Shown here piece after piece: positions 1 through 9,983 of a DNA stretch of 64,000 nucleotides (position 1 is its first letter; each line of letters begins with the position of its first letter). Source of the DNA: Candidatus Paraluminiphilus aquimaris (GTDB lineage Bacteria; Pseudomonadota; Gammaproteobacteria; Pseudomonadales; Halieaceae); the NCBI RefSeq assembly GCF_026230195.1, contig NZ_CP036501.1, forward strand, positions 2,356,001 to 2,420,000. Direction: 5' to 3'. Both the position numbers and the translations under genes were made by a program. The notes beneath the pieces were generated by a model, which was not told where the DNA came from, did no database searches, and saw only the letters and a list, made by a program, of their open reading frames with translations.

Positions 1-431
1 GCCCCCATTTCCGATAGTGCCGTCATCGTTCTCAAGTGCCCCGTATGAAACGGCGTCTCACGCACCATCAAAACGAGTTTCCTGCGCTCTTTTAGGACAA
101 CGTCGGCCGCTCGGGTAAGGAGCGATGAGGTAACGCCAGTCGCGATTTCCGACATGGTTCGCACAGAGCACGGTGCAATTACCATACCAGCTGTCGGAAA
201 GGACCCGCTGGAGACCGCGGCCCCAACGTCTTTTACTGGATACCAGTGATCAGCCAATGCTTTTACGTCATCAGCGCGCAGGTCACTTTCATAACTAAGC
301 GTCAGTTCTGCGGACTTACTCATGACTAAATGAGTCTCAATGTCCGACGCGCGCAACGCTTCGAGCATACGGATACCGTAAATGATGCCCGAGGCGCCGC
401 TGATTCCTACGATTAGTTTCTGTCTGCTCAT
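1..431 (-). CDS. ubiX: Flavin prenyltransferase UbiX, 5' part only
   Basis: The gene starts with ATG at 431 on the minus strand and runs off the left edge of the window, so about 143 of the usual roughly 200 residues are visible. The N-terminus reads MSRQKLIVGISGASGIIYGI, the flavin-binding start of the UbiX/Pad1 flavoprotein family. The family motif IAPCSVRTMSEIATGVTSSL follows near residue 86. UbiX makes prenylated FMN from FMN and dimethylallyl phosphate, and UbiD needs this cofactor for decarboxylation in ubiquinone synthesis. AAGGTAGAG lies a short way upstream of the ATG as a possible ribosome binding site. No ubiD or mpl is visible here. The family call is firm; the missing C-terminus cannot be judged. 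Confidence 0.93.
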   Translation of the reverse strand, partial: MSRQKLIVGISGASGIIYGIRMLEALRASDIETHLVMSKSAELTLSYESDLRADDVKALADHWYPVKDVGAAVSSGSFPTAGMVIAPCSVRTMSEIATGVTSSLLTRAADVVLKERRKLVLMVRETPFHTGHLRTMTALSEMG

Positions 432-803
432 CTGGGGTAACTCTACCTTCTCTGAAAAGACCCAATGTGCTTAAGCTAGGCCCAATTAATAGCTCACCGT
501 TAGCGGCATTGGCCCTTTATCGAGAGACCATACACAACCGACTTACAACGAGTGCGACTCTAACCCCAAAGCACCCGTCATGTCACAGATTGGGCATTGA
601 GGCTCGGGTATTAGCTTGGACACGACGGCTTACCTCGTCACGCCTTGGTCACTGCTGCCATGGCATTATTGCAGATGCCTATTTCGCAAATTTCGATGAT
701 ATTTCCCACAGGAAGCTCCCCTAGCACAATGCAAGAAAGCCACAGAACGTAGACCGGCGACCGTGAGGGAAGCCAGAAAGAACTGATCACTACGGAAGGA
801 ATT
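432..803. other. Non-coding gap between ubiX and tRNA-Ala
   Basis: This 372-base stretch carries no convincing gene. The one open frame on the plus strand (467-724, 85 codons) has no recognisable domain, no clear ribosome binding site and an unremarkable composition, so I do not call it. I saw no second tRNA cloverleaf, no strong hairpin followed by a T-run and no repeat. It should hold the ubiX promoter on the minus strand, near its left end, and the 3' trailer of the tRNA-Ala transcript at its right end. Confidence 0.5.
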
Positions 804-879
804 TGGTGGAGCCAGGCGGGATCGAACCGCCGACCTCAACACTGCCAGTGTTGCGCTCTCCCAGCTGAGCTATGGCCCC
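804..879 (-). tRNA. tRNA-Ala (anticodon GGC)
   Basis: The minus strand folds into a complete 76-nt cloverleaf. The acceptor stem is GGGGCCA paired with TGGCTCC, including the G3:U70 pair that identifies alanine tRNAs. The D arm holds AGCTCAGCTGGGAGAGC. The anticodon stem CAACA/TGTTG encloses the loop CTGGCAG, so the anticodon is GGC and reads the codon GCC. The T arm is GGCGGTTCGATCCCGCC, and the 3' CCA is encoded. There is no intron and no neighbouring rRNA. Confidence 0.98.
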
Positions 880-895
880 AAATCGAAGAGGCCGA

Positions 896-924
896 ACGTT
901 ACGAGTAAGCGCGGCCGGTGTCAA
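896..924 (-). promoter_or_regulatory. Probable promoter of tRNA-Ala
   Basis: On the minus strand a perfect -35 TTGACA (919-924) is followed by a 17-base spacer and the -10 candidate TAACGT (896-901), which keeps the conserved T, A and final T. Transcription would begin about 10 bases before the mature 5' end at 879. The sequence after the -10 (TCGGCC) is GC-rich, like the discriminators of stringently controlled stable-RNA promoters. The site lies upstream of the ATG at 975 used by the plus-strand neighbour, which supports that later start. Confidence 0.6.
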
Positions 925-974
925 GGCGGAATCAGGTTTGCTATGGTGTCGGAGGCAAATCTGGGAGGCAAAAA

Positions 975-1403
975 ATGTTTGGTCAATTACTGTTGGGTGT
1001 TACAGGCGCCATTTTCTTCGGTTTAGGTGTCATTAGCGTTTATGACCCAGAAATTCCTGCTGGTTGGTCGGGTTTATTTATTGCCTCTCAAGACGCCTAT
1101 GCGGAGATAGCCGCCATGTATGGCGGTATGGAAATTGCCGTAGGCTCTATCTTGCTTGCTTCGGCCGTTATCAAAGAATACTTGAAGGCCGGCCTGTGGC
1201 TATTGTTTGTCATTATCTTTTACATTGGCGCCGCAAGAGCCTTTACCGTAATCCGTGAGCTCGACTCGACGGTAGAGGTTGCAGGCAGCCAAGTCGGCAT
1301 TGAGATGACGTCTAGCTTCACCAGCTATACGTGGGGTGTTCTAACGTTTGAGATCGTGGTCGCCATTTTGGCACTCATCGCACTTCTCAACCGGCCGCGC
1401 TAG
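975..1403 (+). CDS. DUF4345-like small membrane protein
   Basis: This gene encodes a 142-residue, very hydrophobic protein with about four membrane segments (near residues 4-22, 45-65, 70-90 and 117-138). The pattern, with a first helix ending in a short YDPEIPAG-type periplasmic loop, looks like DUF4345 proteins, whose function is not established. I chose ATG at 975 because GGGAGG sits 8 bases upstream. The longer frame from 918 would overlap the tRNA promoter and adds a non-hydrophobic tail. It stands alone between the divergent tRNA-Ala and the convergent gltX. A distantly similar protein is encoded at 61224-61595. The gene is very likely real; the family name is moderately sure. Confidence 0.75.
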   Translation: MFGQLLLGVTGAIFFGLGVISVYDPEIPAGWSGLFIASQDAYAEIAAMYGGMEIAVGSILLASAVIKEYLKAGLWLLFVIIFYIGAARAFTVIRELDSTVEVAGSQVGIEMTSSFTSYTWGVLTFEIVVAILALIALLNRPR

Positions 1404-1439
1404 CCACTCACCACATTCAAAGCGGCAGCGCGGTGTTGG

Positions 1440-2924
1440 TTAGGCTAACGCTGCGTACTCTTTCTCGAGTCGCTTTGCGGCCTTCTTAGACACGCCACCC
1501 AAAACGCTGATGGCGTTTCTTAGACGAGCGCGCGTGAGGTCAGGCCCAAGAATCGACATTGAGTCTGGGATCGAGTAAGCGCTCGACTTGCCTGAAATTG
1601 CGACGAAGAGCGGTGCGAACAAAACCTTTGGCTTTAATTCCAACGTGTCCGCCAAGCCTTTGAGCGCGGCAAACAAAGCCCCGCGCTCCCAATCCTGCTG
1701 TGCCTCTAGTCGCCACAACACGAACTGCAAACGCTTAAGCAGCTCCTCTTGTGAATCCGCCGTGCCATCGAAGGCCTCAGCGGTCACCGCAACCTCACCC
1801 GACAGTAAATAAGCTGACATTGGGATAAAGTCAGACATGACATCCATGCGGCCCTGCGCGTGCGGCAAGATCTTATCTAAGGTCTCATCGTTCCAGAGCC
1901 AGGACTTTAAGCGCTCCTTTAAGGTCTGAGCGTCGAAGTCTTCGCGAAGCCAAGTGCCATTAAGCCACTTGAGTTTTTCAACATCAAAAATAGGGCCTCC
2001 GAGTGATACACGATCAATATCGAACGCTGCCTGCATCTCGTCCAGCGAGAACTTTTCGCGCTCATCGGGCATAGACCATCCCATACGACCCAAGTAGTTA
2101 ACCAGCGCCTCTGGCAGGAAACCCATGCGCTCGTAATGGAGAATGCTCGTCGGGTTCTTGCGCTTACTTAACTTTGACTTGTCAGGGTTTCTGAGCAACG
2201 GCAGGTGACAAAGCTCAGGCATATCCCAGCCAAAGTAGTGATAGAGCAACTTGTGTTTTGGCGCTGAGTTCAACCACTCCTCGCCACGAATTACGTGGGT
2301 GATGCCCATGAGGTGATCGTCCACAACATTGGCAAGGTGGTAGGTCGGCATACCATCTGACTTTAGAAGGATCTGTGCATCGACCATGCTCCAGTCGAGC
2401 TCGATATCGCCACGAAGGCGGTCGTGAATCAGACACGCCCCTTCCTCATCTGGCACACGCATGCGAATAACAAACGACGCACCTGCGGCCTTTCGTGCCA
2501 TCTGCTCGGCGTCACTCAACTCCAGATCCGCGGGCTTCAAGGCCGTTGATCGGCCGTCAGCACGACGGGCTTCACGCAATGTTTCGAGCTCCTCGGGAGT
2601 TCGATAGCAAACGAAGGCATCGCCCTGCTCTACCAGTTGCCAAGCGTACCCACCATAAATATCGCGCCGCTCACTCTGACGATACGGTCCGTGATCACCG
2701 CCAACGTCGGGCCCCTCATCCCAATCGAGCCCTAGCCACCTGAGCGAGTCAAAAATCATCTGCTCGGCAGCCGCGGTGCTGCGCGCCTGATCCGTGTCCT
2801 CGATGCGCAAAATAAACTGCCCACCGTGCGCTTTTGCAAAGCACCGGTTAAATAAGGCCATGTAAGCAGTGCCTACGTGGGGGTCGCCGGTAGGAGATGG
2901 GGCAACGCGCGTTCTGACGGTCAT
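1440..2924 (-). CDS. gltX: Glutamate--tRNA ligase
   Basis: The 494-residue protein charges tRNA-Glu with glutamate in the cytoplasm, the entry step for glutamate codons and a supplier of Glu-tRNA. It is a class I synthetase. The N-terminus [15 protein letters not shown] carries the HIGH-type signature (HVGT, residues 16-19), and KLSKRK at 251-256 is the KMSKS-type loop. Length matches bacterial GltX. The start at 2924 is ATG, with the ATP-site motif right behind it, so the N-terminus is fixed. It is convergent with the DUF4345-like gene and divergent from the peptide transporter. Nothing is unusual. Confidence 0.98.
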   Translation of the reverse strand: MTVRTRVAPSPTGDPHVGTAYMALFNRCFAKAHGGQFILRIEDTDQARSTAAAEQMIFDSLRWLGLDWDEGPDVGGDHGPYRQSERRDIYGGYAWQLVEQGDAFVCYRTPEELETLREARRADGRSTALKPADLELSDAEQMARKAAGASFVIRMRVPDEEGACLIHDRLRGDIELDWSMVDAQILLKSDGMPTYHLANVVDDHLMGITHVIRGEEWLNSAPKHKLLYHYFGWDMPELCHLPLLRNPDKSKLSKRKNPTSILHYERMGFLPEALVNYLGRMGWSMPDEREKFSLDEMQAAFDIDRVSLGGPIFDVEKLKWLNGTWLREDFDAQTLKERLKSWLWNDETLDKILPHAQGRMDVMSDFIPMSAYLLSGEVAVTAEAFDGTADSQEELLKRLQFVLWRLEAQQDWERGALFAALKGLADTLELKPKVLFAPLFVAISGKSSAYSIPDSMSILGPDLTRARLRNAISVLGGVSKKAAKRLEKEYAALA

Positions 2925-3090
2925 GTAAATCTCTTTTCGATGAAGGGCTTTTGTAAGCGCGCAATGTTAACAGAAGCGGGTCCGAATAAAGCTGTCTATC
3001 ACCGCTTCTCACTAAACTTATTGCGTGAGTTTATTACACGCCCGACGCAAAATTCGATAGGATGTGTCAAACCCAAGAGCAAGAAGAATC

Positions 3091-4731
3091 ATGCGTTGTT
3101 TTCGATCGTTTTTAGCCGTCAGCTGCCTCGCGCTGCTGGCAGGGTGTGGTAGTGGTGAGAGTAATGTGGAGTCCGGAAATCGAGAGGGGCTTTTGCATTA
3201 CGGAAATGGTGCAGAACCCCAAGGTCTTGATCCCCATGTGGTGACAGGAGTTCCCGAAAACCACCTTATTCGCGCACTTTTTGAAGGCCTTGCGGTCAAA
3301 AACCCTAAGACGCTAGAGCCAGAGCCCGGTGTTGCCGAGCGCTGGGAAATCAGCGATGACGGCACGGTCTACACGTTCTATATCAATCCAGATGCCAAGT
3401 GGAGCAACGGAGAGTCCATCACCGCCTCCGATTATGTTTGGTCGTGGCATCGTGCGCTGCACCCGGATACGGGCGCGCTGTACGCTTACATGCTCTACCC
3501 CATTGCTAATTCAGAGGCCTATTCGAAGCGCGAGATCACTGACTTCAATGAGGTCGGCGTCAAAGCCTTGGATGACCTCACGCTGCAAGTGACGTTAAAC
3601 GCGCCGACGCCGTACTTTTTGCAGCTCATGGATCACTACAGTAGCTTTGCTGTGCACCCCGAGACCTTACTGCAACACGGGAAGATGACAGATCGATTTA
3701 CTCCATGGACGCGGGTTGGGAACATTGTGAGCAATGGCGCCTTCACCTTGGAAGAATGGTCTCTCAACCGACGCATTATCATGAAGAAAAACGATCACTA
3801 TTGGGACCGTGACAATGTTGCGCTCAATGGTGTGGTGTTCTACCCAACCGAAAACGTGGTGAGTGAAGAGCGCATGTTCCGCGCAGAGCAGTTGCACTAC
3901 ACCCAAGTCGTGCCCCTAGACAAAATTCCGGGCTACCGCGAGACCGGGAACCCAAGTTACGTTCAAGCGCCTTATTTGGGCACCTACTACTACCTCGTAA
4001 ACACTGAGCGACCACCAGTGGACAACGTTTTAGTCCGCCGCGCGCTATCGCTCGCCTTGGATCGCGATACGCTGACACGGACCGTACTGCAAGACACGGC
4101 CATTCCAGCCTACAGCATCACACCGCCCGATACGCTTGGCTACAATCCGCCAAAACTGTTTGCTCATGACCCCGAAAAGGCGCGTCAATTACTCGCGGAC
4201 GCGGGCTACCCAAATGGCGAGGGTTGGCCGGGACTTGAGATCATCTACAACACCCAAGAAGCGCACCGCAAAATCGCTGTCGCCGTGCAGCAAATGTGGA
4301 AGCGCGAGTTAAACATCGACATTACAATCGCGAACCAAGAGTGGAAGGTGTACCTCGACTCTGTGTCCCAGCGGAATTTCCAGGTGGCGCGCCGAGGTTG
4401 GATTGGTGATTACGTGGACGCTAACAACTTCCTTGATCTCTTCATAACCGACGGCGGGAATAACAATACGGGCTATGCCAACGAAGTCTACGACGACATT
4501 ATTTTAAATCGCGCACCGAAAGCCAAAAGTCGAGATGAGCGTTATGGGTTGTTCTATGAAGCTGAGACTATGCTGATGCAGGAAATGCCCATCATCCCAA
4601 TTTACACCTACACGAGTAAGCACTTAGTGCACCCAAGCGTAGAAGGCATTTACCCCAACCTGATGGACTCATTGAACCTTAAATACGTGACGTTGCATCC
4701 CGAACGTCGCTTAAACGAGGAGGCGAACTGA
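3091..4731 (+). CDS. oppA: Oligopeptide ABC transporter, substrate-binding lipoprotein
   Basis: The 546-residue protein is a periplasmic solute-binding protein of the OppA/MppA type (SBP_bac_5). It captures peptides and hands them to the OppBC channel. The N-terminus is a lipoprotein signal: a short basic start, a hydrophobic core and the lipobox LLAGC, with the acylated Cys near residue 19. The mature part begins with the typical YGNGAEPQGLDPH motif. I prefer ATG at 3091; the GTG at 3064 would put nine extra residues before the signal peptide. It heads the oppABC-DF operon, and the next gene follows after one base. Exact substrate (di-, oligo- or murein peptide) cannot be told from sequence. 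Confidence 0.93.
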   Translation: MRCFRSFLAVSCLALLAGCGSGESNVESGNREGLLHYGNGAEPQGLDPHVVTGVPENHLIRALFEGLAVKNPKTLEPEPGVAERWEISDDGTVYTFYINPDAKWSNGESITASDYVWSWHRALHPDTGALYAYMLYPIANSEAYSKREITDFNEVGVKALDDLTLQVTLNAPTPYFLQLMDHYSSFAVHPETLLQHGKMTDRFTPWTRVGNIVSNGAFTLEEWSLNRRIIMKKNDHYWDRDNVALNGVVFYPTENVVSEERMFRAEQLHYTQVVPLDKIPGYRETGNPSYVQAPYLGTYYYLVNTERPPVDNVLVRRALSLALDRDTLTRTVLQDTAIPAYSITPPDTLGYNPPKLFAHDPEKARQLLADAGYPNGEGWPGLEIIYNTQEAHRKIAVAVQQMWKRELNIDITIANQEWKVYLDSVSQRNFQVARRGWIGDYVDANNFLDLFITDGGNNNTGYANEVYDDIILNRAPKAKSRDERYGLFYEAETMLMQEMPIIPIYTYTSKHLVHPSVEGIYPNLMDSLNLKYVTLHPERRLNEEAN

Positions 4732-4732
4732 G

Positions 4733-5668
4733 ATGCTGCGCTTTATTTTCTGGCGGCTAATCCAAGCGATTCCCGTTATTTTTGTCGTCATCACGGCCAC
4801 ATTCTTCTTGGTGCGCTCTGCGCCGGGTGGGCCCTTTGACAGTGAGAAAGCGGTTTTACCCGAGGTCAAACGCGCGCTGGAGGCCCAATACAAACTGGAT
4901 CTTCCGCTGCATGAACAATATTTTGCCTACCTTAGCGACTTAGGTAATGGCGACCTGGGACCTTCTTTTAAATACCCAGGGCGCAGCGTCAATGAAATCC
5001 TTAGCAGTGGTCTTCCGGTAACCGCTGAGTTGGGTTTATACGCGCTAAGCTTCGCGCTCCTCATTGGCGTTTTCGCGGGTGTATTTGCCGCACTCAAACC
5101 CAACACGCGGCAGGACTATATTCCAATGGGGCTGGCGATGATTGGAATCTGTATGCCCTCTTTTCTCCTGGGTCCACTGCTGGTGCTCATTTTCGGCATC
5201 TACCTCGATTGGCTGCCGATTGCCGGATGGGGCGACCTTCCCGGCGATAAAATATTGCCATCAATCACGCTGGGGTCGGCCTATGCCGCGTACATCGCAA
5301 GACTTAGCCGGGCCGGCATGCTCGAAATTCTGTCGCAAGACTACATCCGCACGGCACGAGCCAAAGGCTTGCCCGAATGGCGTGTCGTTACACAACACGC
5401 CTTGCGCGGCGGATTGATACCCGTCATCGCGTTCCTTGGTCCCGCCTTCGCGGGCCTGCTTGCCGGCTCATTCGTTGTCGAGACGATCTTCCAAATACCC
5501 GGTTTGGGACGTTTTTACGTCCAGGCCGCCTTCAACCGCGACTACACGATGATCTTGGGAACGACGGTGTTCTTGTCGACGCTCATCGTATTCTTCAACC
5601 TGATCAGTGACGTCATCGCGGCGTGGCTCAATCCGCGTCTCCGCGCGCAGTTCAAAGGAGCCGCCTAA
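4733..5668 (+). CDS. oppB: Oligopeptide ABC transporter permease OppB
   Basis: This 311-residue inner-membrane permease forms half of the peptide channel. It has an N-terminal helix (LIQAIPVIFVVITATFFLVR), a periplasmic region with the family pattern RSAPGGPFD, and five further helices. The cytoplasmic EAA loop DYIRTARAKGLPEWRVV (about residues 204-220) docks on the ATPase. GAGGAGG a few bases upstream of the ATG supports the start. It follows oppA by one base and its stop overlaps the start of oppC (TAATG), so translation is probably coupled. Confidence 0.95.
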   Translation: MLRFIFWRLIQAIPVIFVVITATFFLVRSAPGGPFDSEKAVLPEVKRALEAQYKLDLPLHEQYFAYLSDLGNGDLGPSFKYPGRSVNEILSSGLPVTAELGLYALSFALLIGVFAGVFAALKPNTRQDYIPMGLAMIGICMPSFLLGPLLVLIFGIYLDWLPIAGWGDLPGDKILPSITLGSAYAAYIARLSRAGMLEILSQDYIRTARAKGLPEWRVVTQHALRGGLIPVIAFLGPAFAGLLAGSFVVETIFQIPGLGRFYVQAAFNRDYTMILGTTVFLSTLIVFFNLISDVIAAWLNPRLRAQFKGAA

Positions 5669-6555
5669 TGAATACAGAGCAAATCGACTACCTTGCCGAG
5701 GCCGAGGATGGCTCATCTCTCTGGCAAGACGCCTGGTTGAGACTGAAGAAAAATAGAGCGGCCGTCGCTGGCGGCATTGTATTGATCACCATGGTGCTTC
5801 TCGCTCTGCTTACACCGTTGATTGCGCCCTATGGTTACGAGGCACAAAACCTCGATTTGGGCGCATCGCCGCCATCAGCCGCGCACTGGTTAGGCACTGA
5901 TATTTTCGGAAGAGATCTACTGACCCAGATTCTGTATGGCGGGCGTATCTCTCTGGCAGTGGGTTTCATAGCAACCGCTGTGGCCCTCGTCATTGGTGTG
6001 ACTTGGGGCGCTGTTGCTGGCTACATTGGAGGGCGCGTCGATGCAGCGATGATGCGATTTGTGGATATTCTGTACGCCCTACCCTTCATGATTTTTATCA
6101 TTTTGCTCATGGTGGTGTTTGGCAGAAATATTCTCTTGTTGTTCCTAGCAATTGGCGCGGTTGAATGGTTGACCATGGCTCGAATCATGCGGACGCAAGT
6201 ACAGGCCCTTCGCCAGCAGGAATTTGTTGAAGCAGCTATTTCGCTTGGACTCTCGCCAAGATCGATCATTTTCAAGCACATTGTCCCCAATGCGATCGGC
6301 CCAATTATCGTTTACACCACACTGACCATCCCAAGCGTCATGTTGCTGGAGGCCTTCTTAAGCTTCCTCGGCTTAGGTATCCAGCCACCACAAACCAGCT
6401 GGGGACTGCTTATCAGCTATGGGGCGGAAACGATGGAAGAGTACCCGTGGCTCCTTATCTTCCCGGGACTTGCACTCACCGTAACCCTATTCTCACTTAA
6501 CTTCCTCGGCGATGGTTTGCGCGACGCGCTCGACGTTCGCGGCTCTAAGGATTAA
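5668..6555 (+). CDS. oppC: Oligopeptide ABC transporter permease OppC
   Basis: The 295-residue protein is the partner permease of OppB. It shows the OppC N-terminal region (a cytoplasmic stretch, then a helix at about residues 30-52), the WLGTDIFGRDLLTQILYGGR motif after the first periplasmic segment, and the EAA loop EAAISLGLSPRSIIFKHIV. I chose ATG at 5668: it overlaps the oppB stop codon as TAATG and has AAAGGAG 7 bases upstream. The longer frame starting at 5623 would lie inside oppB. It ends 4 bases before the ATPase gene. Confidence 0.95.
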   Translation: MNTEQIDYLAEAEDGSSLWQDAWLRLKKNRAAVAGGIVLITMVLLALLTPLIAPYGYEAQNLDLGASPPSAAHWLGTDIFGRDLLTQILYGGRISLAVGFIATAVALVIGVTWGAVAGYIGGRVDAAMMRFVDILYALPFMIFIILLMVVFGRNILLLFLAIGAVEWLTMARIMRTQVQALRQQEFVEAAISLGLSPRSIIFKHIVPNAIGPIIVYTTLTIPSVMLLEAFLSFLGLGIQPPQTSWGLLISYGAETMEEYPWLLIFPGLALTVTLFSLNFLGDGLRDALDVRGSKD

Positions 6556-6559
6556 ACGC

Positions 6560-8146
6560 ATGAGTCTATTAACCGTTAATGATTTAAGCGTCAGCTTTGT
6601 CACGCGAAATGGAACGACAAAGGCCGTCCAGAACATCAGCTTTTCGGTAGAGCCGAAGTCCATCACCGCCATTATTGGCGAGAGTGGCTCGGGTAAATCC
6701 GTTTCGTGCTACGCCCTGCTGGGTCTCATTCCACAACCGCCAGGTCGTGTGGACTCGGGTAGCGCGCACTTCGATGGCAGAGATCTGCTGGCGCTCTCAG
6801 AACGTGAGTTAAGGGGCGTACGCGGCTCCGACATTGCCATGATCTTCCAAGACCCAATGACATGTTTGAATCCTTACATGCGCATTGGTGAGCAGTTAAT
6901 AGAGCCCTTACTAGTACACGGTGTCGCCGATAAAACGACGGCCACAGCTCGTGCTGTCGCCCTGCTTGATGAGGTCGGTATAAGAAACCCTGAGTCGGCG
7001 ATGAATGCCTACCCCTTTGAGTTTTCAGGTGGTATGCGCCAGCGAGTTATGATTGCGATGGCACTGATTACCGAGCCAAAACTGCTGATAGCGGACGAGC
7101 CCACAACGGCGCTTGACGTCACCATTCAGGCACAGATTCTTCGACTGATTAAGTCACTGCAAGAGAAGCGTGATATTGGCGTGCTGTTCATCAGTCACGA
7201 CCTTGCCGTGGTTTCCGATATTGCCGATCAGATTGTGGTGATGGAGAAGGGGCATGTGGTTGAACAAGGGTCGCCCACCGATATTTTTTCGGGCGCACAG
7301 CACCCGTACACACAGAAGCTTCTTGCGGCCATTCCAAGTGGCGAGGCACCGCCCGCAGACACATCACGCACACCATTTATTACCGCGAGCAACCTCAAGA
7401 CTTACTTCACAAGCGAAAACAGTGATGAGCCCGTCAAAGCCGTCGATGATGTTTCGCTGACGATTAACCGTGGCGAGGTTTTGGGACTCGTAGGCGAATC
7501 CGGCAGTGGAAAATCAACCTTTGGACGCTCTCTTCTTCGCCTAACCCCCATCACCTCAGGCAAGATCGCGTTCGATGGCGTGAATGTTGGGGAGCTGGAC
7601 CGTGGAAGCTTGAAAACCCTGCGTCGTCGGATGCAGATGATATTCCAGGATCCCTACGCGTCCCTGAATCCGCGAATGACGGTATACGACACGCTGGCTG
7701 AGCCACTCTTACTCCATAAGATTGTTGACCGCTCGAACCTTGATGCGGCGATCAAATCGCTTATGGATAACGTGGGGTTATCGCGTGCTTTTGCCAAGAA
7801 ATACCCGCATGAGTTTTCGGGGGGACAGCGACAGCGCATAGCGATTGGTCGGGCATTGGCCACCAAACCTGAATTCATTGTCGCCGATGAGCCGGTTTCG
7901 GCACTCGACGTGACCATTCAAGCCCAGATTCTCGATCTACTGAAAGACCTCAAAGACGAGTACGGACTGACCATGTTGTTTGTCTCTCATGACCTGGCCG
8001 TTATTCGACAAATTGCCGATCGCGTTGCTGTTCTGTATCACGGGAAGCTTGAGGAAGTTGGCGAGACCGCATCGGTATTTAATACCCCTACCAGCGACTA
8101 CACAAAGCGCCTCTTAGCCGCTATTCCTGGGAAAACGGCTGCCTAG
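6560..8146 (+). CDS. Fused oligopeptide ABC transporter ATPase (OppD-OppF)
   Basis: This 528-residue protein contains two complete ABC ATPase domains in one chain and would power the OppBC channel from the cytoplasmic face. Domain 1 has Walker A GESGSGKS (residues 40-47), signature FSGGMRQR and Walker [13 protein letters not shown]. Domain 2 repeats the set: GESGSGKS near residue 312, FSGGQRQR and [12 protein letters not shown]. In E. coli OppD and OppF are separate proteins; fused forms such as YejF and GsiA are well known. ATG at 6560 starts 4 bases after oppC ends. The ORF can be extended upstream only inside oppC, which is unlikely. Confidence 0.94.
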   Translation: MSLLTVNDLSVSFVTRNGTTKAVQNISFSVEPKSITAIIGESGSGKSVSCYALLGLIPQPPGRVDSGSAHFDGRDLLALSERELRGVRGSDIAMIFQDPMTCLNPYMRIGEQLIEPLLVHGVADKTTATARAVALLDEVGIRNPESAMNAYPFEFSGGMRQRVMIAMALITEPKLLIADEPTTALDVTIQAQILRLIKSLQEKRDIGVLFISHDLAVVSDIADQIVVMEKGHVVEQGSPTDIFSGAQHPYTQKLLAAIPSGEAPPADTSRTPFITASNLKTYFTSENSDEPVKAVDDVSLTINRGEVLGLVGESGSGKSTFGRSLLRLTPITSGKIAFDGVNVGELDRGSLKTLRRRMQMIFQDPYASLNPRMTVYDTLAEPLLLHKIVDRSNLDAAIKSLMDNVGLSRAFAKKYPHEFSGGQRQRIAIGRALATKPEFIVADEPVSALDVTIQAQILDLLKDLKDEYGLTMLFVSHDLAVIRQIADRVAVLYHGKLEEVGETASVFNTPTSDYTKRLLAAIPGKTAA

Positions 8147-8173
8147 CGGCTATAGCCGCCTAATTTTTCGACG

Positions 8174-8198
8174 AGCCCCCAAGAGACGTCAGGGGGCT
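8174..8198. terminator. Hairpin between convergent oppDF and phoD
   Basis: AGCCCCC (8174-8180) pairs with GGGGGCT (8192-8198) around an 11-base loop, in the 108-base gap between two convergent genes. There is no U-run directly after the stem on either strand, so intrinsic termination is only probable. Placement is the main argument that it serves one or both transcripts. Confidence 0.4.
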
Positions 8199-8254
8199 GA
8201 GCCGGGCCTGCGCACAGTGACGAATAAAATTCACATCAAAGAAAATGATGCGAC

Positions 8255-9901
8255 TTACCCGAACTGCTTTTCGCCGACTTTGCAAACAATGGGTTCGCTC
8301 TCGGAAATCGAGTAACGACTTTCGAGAATCGTAGAGACAAATCGCCACTTAGAGGTGGTCGCCTCAGGTGTAAACTCGATATGAGTCCAGCCGCGCCTCG
8401 CTGTATCGAGGTCGTAGAGTTCCTTGCTGCTCGCCTTGAGGGCCTTTCTCAATACATCTGGTGGGGCCGGTAAGTAAGCCTCCATTCCTGGGCTGGTGAT
8501 GCCCGGCGTACCAATCTCAACGCCAATGGCGTCCCCCTCTTGATCCTGCATATTGAAAGCCCAGCCATTGTGAGTATCGCCGGCCAGGACAACGGGGTTC
8601 TTGGCAAACCGCTTAAAGACGGCGTGTATGCGCTCGCGGCAGACCGGATAACCATCCCAGGCGTCGAGATTCATAGGTAATCCTGCCTCAGCGATTTCTC
8701 GCATACCCTCTAATCGCTCGCGATAGTATTTTGGCAGTGCCATGCTATCGATGGCGTCTTTTGAGAGGACAGGTGCGATGAGCTTCCCCATCAGCACTTG
8801 CTGGCCAATGATTTGCCATGTCGCACCTCGATCGCGGCCCGCCGCAAGTTGTGAGGCCAACCAATTCTCCTGCTCGGCACCTAAAATGGTGCGATTGGGA
8901 TTCATCAACAATTCTTTAACGAAGGCCTCTGCTCCGCCCGCTTTAGGGATATCACGTTGGTAAATGAGCTGCTCATCGCGACCGTGGAGTCGCGTATCGA
9001 GCATAATCAGGTCAGCGAGATTCCCGACCTGAAACTGCCGGTAGATTGGTGCTTGGTCAGTTTGCGCTGCGGTGCGAATCGGCATCCATTCGTGATAAAC
9101 CTTACGCGCCATCGCAATGCGCTCATCAAAGTCACCCTCTCCCTCATTATGGTTCTGAGCGCCGGCCTTCCAGGTGTTATTCATGAGCTCATGATCATCC
9201 CAGACACAAATCCATGGATGCGAGGCATGTGCCGCTTGTAAATCTTTGTCCGCACGATAAACCGCGTATCGAGCCCGGTAATCGTCCAGCGTCAGAATTT
9301 CATTCTCGGGCTCAACGGCTCTACCTAGGGTCTCCTCGGCAATAGGGTTTACGTAGACGCCGCGGGCATATTCATAAATGTAATCTCCTAGGTGCAGCAC
9401 CACATCAAGATCGCTTTTCGCGATATCGTCATACGCATGAAAATAGCCCTGTGGATAGTTGGAGCAGGAAGCCACTGCCATGCGAAACTGCGCGACATCA
9501 CCCACAGGCAACGTTTTAGTACTGCCGGTCGGCGAATACTCACCGTTCACCCTGAAGCGGTAAAAGTAGCGCTTACCTGCTTCTAGCCCTGTCGCATCGA
9601 CTTTCACCGTGTAGTCGCGCCCGGCATGGGTGGCCGCAGTTCCACTAGCGACTAATCGCGTAAAGGACGCGTCATCAGCCACCTGCCAGATAATTTCACT
9701 CAATTGACCGTCCACTTTGGAAGCACCCGCCTTTGGAAGATAACGAGTCCAGAGAATGACGCGGTCTGATAGCGGATCGCCCGACGCAATACCGTGGGTA
9801 AACCCATAGGACCTCGTGGATGCATAGCTCATGCGGCTCGCGCCCATAATTCCTACACCCGCGGTCATTCCTTGCAAAACGCGTCGACGATTAATGTTCA
9901 T
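8255..9901 (-). CDS. phoD: Alkaline phosphatase D-type phosphodiesterase/phosphatase, Tat-exported
   Basis: The 548-residue protein belongs to the PhoD family of Ca/Fe-dependent extracytoplasmic phosphatases, which release phosphate from phosphomonoesters and diesters. The N-terminus MNINRRRVLQGMTAG is a twin-arginine signal, expected because PhoD binds metals before export. A Fn3-like N-terminal PhoD domain is followed by metal-site motifs LHLGDYIYEY, WDDHEL and AGDTHNGWAF. ATG at 9901 places the twin arginines at residues 5-6; the longer frame to 10093 would add a meaningless N-terminal tail and overlap dusA. It is divergent from dusA. A possible Pho-box-like repeat lies 83 bases upstream. 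Confidence 0.93.
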   Translation of the reverse strand: MNINRRRVLQGMTAGVGIMGASRMSYASTRSYGFTHGIASGDPLSDRVILWTRYLPKAGASKVDGQLSEIIWQVADDASFTRLVASGTAATHAGRDYTVKVDATGLEAGKRYFYRFRVNGEYSPTGSTKTLPVGDVAQFRMAVASCSNYPQGYFHAYDDIAKSDLDVVLHLGDYIYEYARGVYVNPIAEETLGRAVEPENEILTLDDYRARYAVYRADKDLQAAHASHPWICVWDDHELMNNTWKAGAQNHNEGEGDFDERIAMARKVYHEWMPIRTAAQTDQAPIYRQFQVGNLADLIMLDTRLHGRDEQLIYQRDIPKAGGAEAFVKELLMNPNRTILGAEQENWLASQLAAGRDRGATWQIIGQQVLMGKLIAPVLSKDAIDSMALPKYYRERLEGMREIAEAGLPMNLDAWDGYPVCRERIHAVFKRFAKNPVVLAGDTHNGWAFNMQDQEGDAIGVEIGTPGITSPGMEAYLPAPPDVLRKALKASSKELYDLDTARRGWTHIEFTPEATTSKWRFVSTILESRYSISESEPIVCKVGEKQFG

Positions 9902-9983
9902 AAATTCCGTTTTCCTATTACTAAAACCACCACTCTCACGGCCAGAGCGAATGCGATCTGAAAGACTAATGTCGCGTAGATCT

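Noticed and set aside
467..724. 85-codon open frame on the plus strand between ubiX and tRNA-Ala
   Set aside because: No family, no clear ribosome binding site, atypical composition (many Leu/Thr/Arg runs without structure); treated as non-coding.
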